From assembly GCA_033964015.1 (NCBI GenBank), contig CM066913.1:26996790-27060789 (forward strand): a stretch of DNA of 64,000 nucleotides, in the 5' to 3' direction. Under the pieces are notes generated by a model that was not told where the DNA came from, made no database searches, and was given only the letters and a program-made list of their open reading frames with translations. Of this stretch, positions 1 to 8,431 are shown piece after piece (within the stretch, counting starts at the first letter, position 1; each line of letters begins with the position of its first letter). The DNA comes from Scolanthus callimorphus. Its lineage: Eukaryota > Cnidaria > Anthozoa > Actiniaria > Edwardsiidae. The position numbers and the translations under genes were made by a program.

Positions 1-650
1 CCCACTCTCCACTACGCTACTACGGTAATACGGTGCAGTTTGCTGGAAATATATTTTATTCCCACTCTCCACTACGGTAATACGGTGCAGTTTGCTTGAA
101 ATATATTTAATTCCCACTCTCCACTACGCTACTACGGTAATACGGTGCAGTTTGCTTGAAATGTATTTCATTCCCACTCTCCACTACGCTACTACGGTAA
201 TACGGTGCAGTTTGCTGGAAATATATTTCATTCCCACTCTCCACTACGCTACTACGGTAATACGGTGCAGTTTGCTGAAACTATATTTAATTCCCACTCT
301 CCACTACGCTACTACGGTAATACGGTGCAGCTTGCTGGAAATATATTTTATTCCCACTCTCCACTACGCTACTACGGTAATGAGTGCAGTTTGCTGGAAA
401 TATATTTTATTCCCACTCTCCACTACGCTACTACGGTGCAGTTTGCTTGAAATATATTTCATTCCCACTCTCCACTACGCTACTACGGTAATACGGTGCA
501 GTTTGCTTGAAATATATTTCATTCCCACTCTCCACTACGCTACTACGGTAATACGGTGCAGTTTAATGCTGGAAATATATTTCATTTCAAACACTCCACT
601 ACGCTACTACGGTAATACGGTGCAGTTTGCTGGGAATATATTTAATTCAT
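1..650. repeat. 60-bp tandem repeat array, about 11 units
   Basis: The unit has the core ACTCTCCACTACGCTACTAC, followed by GGTAATACGGTGCAGTTTGC and an AT-rich tail (GGAAATATATTT). It recurs every 60 bp from the window edge, so the array is probably cut by the window. The second unit lacks about 8 bp of the core and units near 380-440 and 565-600 carry small indels. Because 60 is a multiple of 3, a 20-residue peptide repeat stays open for 228 codons (92-778). The residues merely follow the DNA repeat, so I do not treat it as a gene. Confidence 0.95.
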
Positions 651-1110
651 CACAGTTTTCCGAGATCGAGATACTCATGCTTCGATCTGTACTTGTTATT
701 TCTACCTTATCACAAGCGGTGAAAGAATGCAAGGTATGTAAGATATGCCACTACGCTACTACGGTGCTACGAGCGTAGTAGAGAAAACCTCGGTCATATA
801 TCGTGCCCCATCAAACCATGTGACCCAATCAGATCCTTGCCTAATTTCGCCTAGTGCAGTGAATTGGCTTCTGTCGCGACATGTCTCGCAAGGGAAGCCA
901 ATCGAAAGCACTGAGTAAGGATACGATTGGCTCACACGGACACGGATTGCATTGATGGACAGCACAGAAAACCCAACTGCCAAACTCTGGCGGCAACAAC
1001 GAAGTCGCGTGTTACCTGAAACAGCTGTAAATAGTTTGAGCAAAAGAACTTGAATTTTTAATGTAAACGAAGAAATTAGAAACAAACCTCAGAATCAATC
1101 ACATTTGCTG
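651..1110. other. No gene seen; one satellite remnant
   Basis: I recognise no coding or RNA feature here. An isolated fragment of the upstream 60-bp repeat core reappears at about 739-778, where CTACGCTACTACGG is followed by a partial inverted copy (AGCGTAGTAG). This could be an eroded array edge. The remainder up to the retroelement fragment is unassigned. Confidence 0.5.
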
Positions 1111-1531
1111 TCGTTTGTTTAGATATGCACATTTTATGGTATGGGGGACAAAACTTTCAGTAACCTTCACGCCATTCCTAAGCTCTCTCAAAATAGGCCT
1201 TTGTAAAAAGGTATTCAAAGAGCCTCCTATTGTAGCCTTTCGTCGTTCTCCTAACCTCTGTGACATTCTTGTCAAAGCCAAACTACCTTCGACCTCTAAA
1301 GCAAATATGCTTCCCCCCAGGCTCATATCGTATAAGTGTGGCAGTAACTGCAAAACTTGCGACTACATTGTTGACGGTCTTACTTCTTATACACTTTTCT
1401 CCACCTTTGAAGCGCGTCCTATAATTTCACATATTACATGCGACACTAAAAGCGTAATCTATATGGTACAATGCAACCGTTGTAATCTTCAGTACATCGG
1501 ATAAGCTAAACGCCAACTTAGAGCTCGCTTT
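1111..1531 (+). pseudogene. Penelope-like retroelement C-terminal GIY-YIG endonuclease, 5' part of broken frame
   Basis: The frame is open to a stop at 1502-1504. It contains a linker with RRSPNLCDILVKAKLP, a cysteine cluster of form CxxxCxxC (CGSNCKTC), and then IYMVQCNRCNLQYIG. The last matches the start of a GIY-YIG nuclease core (IY..., then YIG). In known Penelope-like elements this nuclease follows the reverse transcriptase and nicks target DNA for insertion. No reverse transcriptase is visible upstream, so the copy is 5'-truncated. A stop codon falls right after YIG, where the family normally has an acidic or polar residue and then TKR; the following residues AKRQLRARF still fit the family. 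The frame is then cut at 1531 by a transposon and resumes at 4850. It is dead on three counts: truncation, stop codon and insertion. Other GIY-YIG retroelement families are possible but less likely. Confidence 0.8.
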
Positions 1532-1567
1532 GGTAGATCCTTCATATATGGTACACTATAGTGTCCT
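1532..1567 (+). repeat. Left 36-bp terminal inverted repeat
   Basis: Perfect reverse complement of 4806-4841. It contains two short palindromes, CATATATG and ACACTATAGTGT, which are possible transposase-binding sites by analogy with other TIR elements. Confidence 0.95.
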
Positions 1568-1590
1568 GGTTATATCTTCTGTATTAGTCC

Positions 1591-3190
1591 CTATCCATTC
1601 CTATCCATCCCTATCCATTACTATCCATCACTATTCATTGCCATCCACCCCTATCATTGCTATCTATCCCTATCCATTGCTATCCATTGCTATCCATTGC
1701 TATCCATCACTATTCATTGCCATCCACCCCTATCCATTGCTATCCATCCCTATCTATTGCTATCCATCCCTATCCATCCCTATCCATTGCTATCCATCCC
1801 TATCCATTCCTATCCATTCCTATCCATCCCTATCCATTCCTATCCATTCCTATCCATTCCTATCCATCACTATCCATTGCCATCCATCCCTATCCATTGC
1901 TATCCATCACTATCCATTGCCATCCATCCCAATCCATTGCTATCCATCCCTATCCATTCCTATCCATCACTATCCATTGCCATCCATCCCTATCTATTGC
2001 TATCCATCACTATCCATTGCCATCCATCCCTATCCATTGCTATCCATCCCTCTCCATCGTTATCCATCCCTCTCTATTGCTATCCATCACTATCCATCAC
2101 TATCCATTGCCATCCATCCCTATCCATTGCTATACATCCCTATATATTGCTATCCATTGTTATCCATCCCTATCCATTGCTATCCATCCCTATCCATTGC
2201 TATCCATCACTATCCATTGCTATCCATCCCTATCCACTGCTATCCATCCCTATCCATTGCCATCCATCCCTATCCATCCCTATCCACTGCTATCCATTGC
2301 CATCCATCCCTCTCCATTGCTATCCATTGCTATCCATCCCTATCCATTGCTATCCATTGCTATCCATCCCTATCCATTGCTATCCATCCCTATCCACTGC
2401 TATCCATTGCTATCCATCCCTATCCATTGCCATCCATCCCTATCCACTGCTATCCATTGCCATCCATCCCTCTTTATTGCTATCCATTGCTATCCATCCC
2501 TATCCATTGCCATCCATCCCTATCCACTGCTATCCATTGCTATCCATCCCTATCCATTGCTATCAATTGTTATCCATCCCTATCCATTGCTATCCATCAC
2601 TATCCATTGCTATCCATCCCTATCCATTGCTATCCATCCCTATCCATTGCTATCCATCCCTATCCATTGCTATCCATTCCTATCCTTTGCTATCCATCCC
2701 TATCCATCCCTATCCATTGCTATCCATTGCTATCCATCCCTATCCATCCCTATCCATCCCTATCCATCCCTATCCATTGCTATCCATCCCTATCCATTGC
2801 TATCCATCCCTATCCATTGCTATCCATCCCTATCCATCCCTATCCATCCCTATCCATCCCTATCCATCCCTATCCATTGCTATCCATCCCTATCCATTGC
2901 TATCCATCCCTATCCATTGCTATCCATCCCTATCCATTGCTATCCATTGCCATCCATTGCTATCCATTGCTATCCATTGCTATCTATTGCTATCCATTGC
3001 CATCCATTCCTATCCATTGCTATCCATCCAAATCCATTGCTATCCATCCCTATCCATTGCTATCCATCCCTATTGATTGCTATCCATCCCTATCCATTGC
3101 TGTCAATCCTTATCAATGCTATCCATCCCTATCCATCACTATCCATTGCCATCCATCCCTATCCATTGCTATCCATCCCTATCCATTCCT
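1591..3190 (+). repeat. 10-bp minisatellite (TATCCATCCC / TATCCATTGC), about 160 units
   Basis: About 1.6 kb consists almost entirely of 10-bp units, mainly TATCCATCCC and TATCCATTGC with occasional TATCCATCAC, TATCCATTCC and CATCCATCCC. There is almost no length drift. The period is not a multiple of 3, so all three forward frames read the same 10-residue cycle (SIPIHCYPLL-like) and stay open for 459 to 556 codons. This is a property of the repeat and not evidence of a protein. The 10-bp period is close to one DNA helical turn. The same unit appears inverted at the other end of the transposon. Confidence 0.97.
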
Positions 3191-3194
3191 GGTT

Positions 3195-3600
3195 GTTTAA
3201 ATGGGGGGAGTATTCGGACCGGAACACCAGAAGTGAGTTAGTGTGTTCCCAAATGGGCGAATGGCAATGTAAACGAATGGATTAGAACAAACTAGTTGAG
3301 AAATGGATGAGAACAAAGTAGGTTAATAGTTTAAATGGGGGGAGTATTCGGACCGGAACACCAGAAGTGAGTTAGTGTGTTCCCAAATGGGCGAATGGCA
3401 ATGTAAACGAATGGATTAGAACAAACTAGTTGAGAAATGGATGAGAACAAAGTAGGTTAATATTGATGAGGTATGAAGAGTAAGCGAATATTGCATAAAT
3501 GGGGGGAGTATTTAGACCTTAACACCAGAAGTGAGCTAGTGTTATTCCAATGGATGAATTGAAAAGTGAGCTGATCGATAATAGCAGAATAGATGAGAAC
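3195..3600. repeat. 134-bp tandem repeat, two near-identical units plus one diverged
   Basis: Two consecutive units start at 3195 and 3329 with GTTTAAATGGGGGGAGTATT. They share the segment ACCGGAACACCAGAAGTGAG and the rest of 134 bp almost without change. A third, diverged unit begins near 3495 (AAATGGGGGGAGTATTTAGA). These lie inside the foldback-like transposon. Confidence 0.88.
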
Positions 3601-4611
3601 AAAATAGATTTATTGTGGAATTTATGAAATATGCTTGTTGAGAGCGTGACATGGTGAGATGAATTGTACATGTAATAGAAGTGAGTGTGTATATTAAAAT
3701 GGATAAGTTACATGTGAGCGAAAGAGTGAAAACAAACGATCATGGATGAGAATAAAAGAGGTTGAAATATTGATAAGTATACAAATAATGAATGAAATAT
3801 GTCTTGTGAGAGATGGGAGTGAGTGAATGCGTGACTTATCGGAGGATAGGAGATGTGTGTTACATGATGCTAGTGTGACATGTGTGTAACATGATGCTAG
3901 CGTGACATGGTGAGCTAAATGGCCATCGGTTACGTAAGGTTGCGCGTTACAGACTGGTGTGGATTATATGTAGTAGCAGTGAGTGTAATAGCAGTGAGTG
4001 TGTATACTTCAGTGGACGAATGATAATGTAAATAAATGGGTGATAACGGCAAATGGATGTATGAGGCTAGCGTGACCATGGTGGGATGAACGGCCCTCCC
4101 GTGACGTAGATTTACGCGTTGTGGACAAATGTGAATTATGTGTATTTGTGTGATGTGTATATATTGCGTGCTGTATATGTGTGAATATCTATTAGAACAA
4201 GAGAGAGAGGGGAAAAAAAACATTATGATTAATTGTGTATATGTACGTAGGAAGACCAATGGAGATAAGGGACTGTTATGCGCTAGTATGCGAAATCTAG
4301 CGAAAGCCGCAAGCGGAAAGAAAAACATGTTGAGGTGTAACAGGATAATTGTGCATGACGGTGATTGTGATAACATGAGTAGGGTTAATGAGACGTGGTG
4401 AGGATGTGCCGTAGAATAGGTGACATATGCGAGAAAGGCCATGCAAAAGAAGGGAAAAAACATACCGTTGTGGATGCGTAAAAGAAAAGAAAGAAGTAAA
4501 TAAACGAATGATACTAAATAGACCGTGGCGTGTGTGAGAGAGTCTAATAGCGGGCGTGTTGACGTGATAGACGTATGAATGATAAGATAGCAAGCGGCGC
4601 CACAGTGGGCG
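3601..4611. other. Transposon interior, no recognisable gene
   Basis: AT/GT-rich sequence with scattered echoes of the motif GATGCTAGTGTGACATG (about 3867, 3895 and 4070). A reverse-strand open frame of 286 codons (3930-4790) is low-complexity and begins inside the minisatellite. It has no transposase-like motifs, and I regard it as spurious. Confidence 0.55.
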
Positions 4612-4780
4612 ATAACAGGATAGGGATGGATAGCATTGGATAGGGATGGATAGCACTGGACAGGGATGGATAGCAATGGATAGGGATGGATAAGAATGGA
4701 TACGGAAGGATGGCAATAGATAGGGACGGATAGCAGTGTATAGGGGTGGATAGCACTGGACAGGGATGGATAACGATGGG
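4612..4780 (-). repeat. 10-bp minisatellite, inverted copy, about 16 units
   Basis: GGATAGCACT, GGATAGGGAT and GGATAGCAAT units are the reverse complement of the 1591-3190 minisatellite. They lie immediately inside the right TIR. Together the two blocks make the transposon's subterminal regions mirror images with very unequal copy number (about 160 against 16). Confidence 0.95.
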
Positions 4781-4805
4781 TACTTACCAAAGAAATTTAC
4801 AACTG

Positions 4806-4841
4806 AGGACACTATAGTGTACCATATATGAAGGATCTACC
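4806..4841 (-). repeat. Right 36-bp terminal inverted repeat
   Basis: Exact reverse complement of 1532-1567, followed directly by the second copy of the 8-bp target-site duplication (4842-4849). Confidence 0.95.
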
Positions 4842-5190
4842 CTCGCTTTAACGATCACCGCTGCCCAGTAGATAACCTGAATCACGATCAAAACCTACTA
4901 GCGTTTTAGAACATTTTCGTCACTCACTCTGCTTCCGATATGCAACTTATCCCTCTTGAAAAACTGCTTCCAGTCGTGATTCCGTTCGAAAAGCAAGAGA
5001 AGCAACTTTAGTTATACGTGCCAGAACTTTAGAACCTGATGGTCTCAACAAACGAGATGAGACTGCATCTGTATTTTCATTATGCCCTTTTGTTTTTTAT
5101 ATATCAATGTACATAAGTAGTATTATATGTTCTTTTGGATGTATTTTTGGGAGGAGCGTCGGAGGAGGTTGGCGTCAGTCATCACCATAG
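4842..5190 (+). pseudogene. Penelope-like GIY-YIG endonuclease, 3' part of broken frame
   Basis: This is the continuation of the frame at 1111-1531 after the transposon. It starts with NDHRCPVDN, as expected after the RF at the insertion point. Further family-like segments (LIPLEKLLP, then ARTLEPDGLNKRDET at 5020-5064) are spread over different frames, with stops near 4894 and 5008. At least two frameshifts have therefore accumulated. The last segment reads open to a stop at 5188-5190, which may be the original C-terminus or read-through into flanking DNA. Confidence 0.75.
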
Positions 5191-5437
5191 CAACCCCCTC
5201 CTCCCGAGCGGGAGGAGTTCCACGTGATTGAGTTGTCCCTCCCATTCCAAAGGAGAGTGACATCAACTGTTTTCTGTCACGCATCCATATGTAACCAGGT
5301 CAAATTGCGACTAATTTGAGGCAATTTCTCTCTCTTTCATTTAGATAATTTTCATAAAGTTTATAGAGAAACTTGATTTTCTTTTGCTGTTTTAGTCGGT
5401 TAACAGATTTTCATGCTTAAAATATCTTCAACACCTA

Positions 5438-5701
5438 CACTCAGGGACAAAAATAGCTGAGACTCTTTCTTACTGTACACGAAAAATAGAGAATTCGTTA
5501 AAACTCACTTTAAACATGCTCAGCCCCCTCCCCCCTCTTCAATGTTGGAGGACACTGATTGGTCTGGAAACAACATTGATGTGGGGGAGGGGGGGAGGTG
5601 GCGAAGGGCTCTGCAAAAGGGATTTTGTACGTGTTTTAAAGCCGTTATTTTACTTTAATCGTAATTTGCCTAGGGGGTCTCAGCTATTTTGTCCCTGAGT
5701 G
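5438..5701. mobile_element. First (left-edge) copy of the 263-bp TIR element
   Basis: Its left flank is TA (5436-5437), unlike every internal copy. It has one extra T in the run at about 5633-5637. Its spacer-side junction is the same as in internal copies. Confidence 0.85.
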
Positions 5702-7073
5702 TCTGAAAGCAATAGTAAGCTGTATCTCATCGAAACAAGGGAATTGAGGAGCAAAATTGGTCTTATTTGAAAGATCTCGAGAAGCTGAACGTGTTACATA
5801 GTCAATTATCCTCGTCAATTGCAGTGCTAATTAATGACGTCATGAAATAGATATTTTGGAATTAGGCGCACGCTTGAGATATGGGCAAGTAGACGGCCAT
5901 ATCGCCAGAAAAGCGAGCATATGTGAAGTATTTGAAACATGATTGAGGATTTAGCGTTTCCAAAATATCAACAATACTTGGGCTTCCGAGAGCATCTATT
6001 TTTAAATAGTAAAAGAGCCTTCGGATGCCTGCAAAAGGCAAAAAAGGAAGGTGAAGGAAAACAGCGGGAGCGCCCGAAGAAGTCTCTAAAACGAACGAGG
6101 GGTTGATACTATGACAAATTTGAGAGGCAAAGGCCGAGGAAGGCAAAACTGTGACAAGGAGATTGCTACTACCAATACTTCTATAAAATAACATTGTTTT
6201 CTTACGATCACATTTGCAGTGCAATTTTAGAACATTAATAGAAGCGAATTGCATTTCCGGTTCTATGTTGTCACTTCCGGTTTGGAATTGCCCGTTACTC
6301 GGTTGGGAAAACTTCCAATTTGCATGTTATAAATCACTTAGAACTTTTTAAAATTATTCCTATATAAATCACAATCTCTTTTGACAGCACATTATCTCAT
6401 TTCGAGCAATGGGATAGCCAGATATTAATTTTCAAACGAGTAACCACGAGTAACCAAACAGTCTAAAAGAACTGACTCAATCATTATTTTTCTATCATCG
6501 TGGTTACTCGTGGTTACTCGTTGAAATAAGAGATTTCCTTGCCCTATCCTACTATTTTAGAGACTAAATGGAATATGAGAATAGCCTATAGGATTTACTG
6601 TTCGGGAAACTCTTTTCAAGTCTTTAAAACTCTTTCATGATATTTCTATCATCGTGGTTACTCGTGGTTACTCGTTGAAATGAGACATTTCTTTGTCCTA
6701 TCCTACTATTTTAGAGACTAAATGGAACATGAGAATAGCCTATTGGATTTTCTGTTCGTGAAACTCTTTCAAAGTATTTAAAACTCTTTCAAATGTCAAG
6801 AATAAGCTCTGCGAAACAGCGACACGGCAGGGTAGGAGCGCCCAGACCCCCTCCCGTTTCACGTCCGTTTGCAGTCCCTTCAACCCTCTTATTTTGTCAA
6901 AATAAACAGCCTAAGATTTTATCGAAAATAGTAACATTAAAAGGCGCAACTATTCTAAGCAATGCTTTTTCTAATCTTTACAGGTCCTTGTGAGTTTATA
7001 TTTTCAGATTACAACAAAGCGCGCGGAAACACTACTTTATAAATAAGTAATTCTCAGACATGATACTCTCGGA

Positions 7074-7336
7074 CACTCAGGGACAAAAATAGCTGAGACT
7101 CTTTCTTACTGTACACGAAAAATAGAGAATTCGTTAAAACTCACTTTAAACATGCTCAGCCCCCTCCCCCCTCTTCAATGTTGGAGGACACTGATTGGTC
7201 TGGAAACAACATTGATGTGGGGGAGGGGGGGAGGTGGCGAAGGGCTCTGCAAAAGGGATTTTGTACGTGTTTAAAGCCGTTATTTTACTTTAATCGTAAT
7301 TTGCCTAGGGGGTCTCAGCTATTTTGTCCCTGAGTG
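7074..7336. mobile_element. 263-bp MITE-like TIR element (representative copy)
   Basis: Termini are CACTCAGGGACAAAAATAGC at the left and the matching inverted sequence ending TTGTCCCTGAGTG at the right. They pair over about 26 bp with one A-run length difference. Inside is a second inverted pair, a C-rich arm (CCCCCTCCCCCC, then TTCAATGTTG) and a G-rich arm (CAACATTGATGTGGGGGAGG), so the whole element can fold. It codes for nothing. TA flanks at the array ends suggest a Tc1/mariner- or pogo-type mobiliser, which is inference. An inverted CCAAT box (ATTGG) lies in the centre. Confidence 0.85.
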
Positions 7337-7469
7337 TCTGAAAGCAATAGTAAGCTGTATCTCATCGAAACAAGGGAATTGAGGAGCAAAATTGGTCTTA
7401 TTTGAAAGATCTCGAGAAGCTGAACGTGTTACATAGTCAATTATCCTCGTCAATTGCAGTGCTAATTAA

Positions 7470-7477
7470 TGACGTCA
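7470..7477. promoter_or_regulatory. CRE-type palindrome TGACGTCA (one per array unit)
   Basis: A perfect 8-bp TGACGTCA site, the consensus bound by CREB/ATF bZIP factors in animals, occurs at the same place in each unit (for example 5835-5842 in unit 1). It is retained in the two short units. Function is not shown: an 8-mer can occur by chance, and copy number follows the array. Confidence 0.35.
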
Positions 7478-7884
7478 TGAAATAGATATTTTGGAATTAG
7501 GCGCACGCTTGAGATATGGGCAAGTAGACGGCCATATCGCCAGAAAAGCGAGCATATGTGAAGTATTTGAAACATGATTGAGGATTTAGCGTTTCCAAAA
7601 TATCAACAATACTTGGGCTTCCGAGAGCATCTATTTTTAAATAGTAAAAGAGCCTTCGGATGCCTGCAAAAGGCCAAAAAAGGAAGGTGAAGGAAAACAG
7701 CGGGAGCGCCCGAAGAAGTCTCTAAAACGAACGAGGGGTTGATACTATGACAAATTTGAGAGGCAAAGGCCGAGGAAGGCAAAACTGTGACAAGGAGATT
7801 GCTACTACCAATACTTCTATAAAATAACATTGTTTTCTTACGATCACATTTGCAGTGCAATTTTTAGAACATTAATAGAAGCGA

Positions 7885-8010
7885 ATTTGCATTTCCGGTT
7901 CTATGTTGTCACTTCCGGTTTGGAATTGCCCGTTACTCGGTTGGGAAAACTTCCAATTTGCATGTTATAAATCACTTAGAACTTTTTAAAATTATTCCTA
8001 TATAAATCAC
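7885..8010 (+). promoter_or_regulatory. Promoter-like motif cluster: two octamers, two ETS-like sites, TATA-like box
   Basis: The octamer ATTTGCAT occurs at 7885-7892 and 7956-7963. ATTTCCGGT (7891-7899) and ACTTCCGGT (7911-7919) resemble ETS sites. TATAAAT-like boxes follow at about 7966 and 8000. This spacing recalls octamer-driven snRNA or Pol II promoters, but no snRNA follows. In unit 1 the first octamer has lost a T. The sites are visible; any promoter activity is inference. Confidence 0.35.
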
Positions 8011-8072
8011 AATCTCTTTTGACAGCACATTATCTCATTTCGAGCAATGGGATAGCCAGATATTAATTTTCA

Positions 8073-8314
8073 AACGAGTAACCACGAGTAACCAAACAGT
8101 CTAAAAGAACTGACTCAATCATTATTTTTCTATCATCGTGGTTACTCGTGGTTACTCGTTGAAATAAGAGATTTCCTTGCCCTATCCTACTATTTTAGAG
8201 ACTAAATGGAATATGAGAATAGCCTATAGGATTTACTGTTCGGGAAACTCTTTTCAAGTCTTTAAAACTCTTTCATGATATTTCTATCATCGTGGTTACT
8301 CGTGGTTACTCGTT
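8073..8314. repeat. 22-bp inverted/direct repeat built from ACGAGTAACC
   Basis: AACGAGTAACCACGAGTAAC (first 20 of 22 bp) lies at 8073-8094. Its perfect reverse complement is at 8139-8160 and again at 8293-8314. Each 22-mer is itself a doubled 10-mer. The first two copies can form a 22-bp stem with a 44-bp loop. The set is present in every unit (6436-6457, 6501-6522 and 6655-6676 in unit 1). Confidence 0.9.
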
Positions 8315-8431
8315 GAAATGAGACATTTCTTTGTCCTATCCTACTATTTTAGAGACTAAATGGAACATGAGAATAGCCTATTGGATTTTCTGTTCGTGAA
8401 ACTCTTTCAAAGTATTTAAAACTCTTTCAAA
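8124..8431 (+). repeat. Internal 154-bp tandem duplication within the array unit
   Basis: Two adjacent copies share TTTCTATCATCGTGGTTACT, then CCTATCCTACTATTTTAGAG, and end in AAAACTCTTTCA. They are about 85% alike by eye. They have diverged far more than whole units have from each other, so this duplication predates amplification of the array. Confidence 0.85.

Larger units (their letters stand above)
1532..4841. mobile_element. 3310-bp foldback-like TIR DNA transposon, non-autonomous
   Basis: The element has perfect 36-bp TIRs, starting GGTAGATCCTTCATATATGG at the left and the reverse complement at the right end. It is flanked by the 8-bp direct repeat CTCGCTTT at 1524-1531 and 4842-4849. 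Removing the element and one TSD copy restores the reading frame of the interrupted GIY-YIG sequence (RF before, NDHRCPVDN after), so the boundaries are certain. Internally a 10-bp minisatellite lies beside each TIR in mirror orientation, with a 134-bp repeat and AT-rich filler between. I see no transposase, so it depends on an enzyme supplied elsewhere. The 8-bp TSD fits hAT, Merlin, P or Sola1 types. The GG...CC termini lean towards Merlin, but this is not decided by the sequence. Confidence 0.92.

Noticed and set aside
92..778. 228-codon forward open frame
   Set aside because: The protein is a 20-residue cycle copied from the 60-bp DNA repeat, and a second frame is open as well; no gene signal.
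1530..3285. Three long overlapping forward frames (459-556 codons)
   Set aside because: All three frames read the same stop-free 10-bp minisatellite inside a transposon.
3930..4790. 286-codon reverse frame, possible transposase of the foldback-like element
   Set aside because: It starts in the minisatellite and continues through low-complexity, hydrophobic/His/Tyr-rich sequence with no DDE-type spacing or DNA-binding motif that I can see.
7603..7860. 85-codon reverse frame repeated in every array unit
   Set aside because: In unit 1 single-base indels change its reading, which argues against coding; no known domain.
7885..8010. snRNA gene in the array unit
   Set aside because: The octamer and TATA-like layout is suggestive, but no U-snRNA body or Sm site follows.
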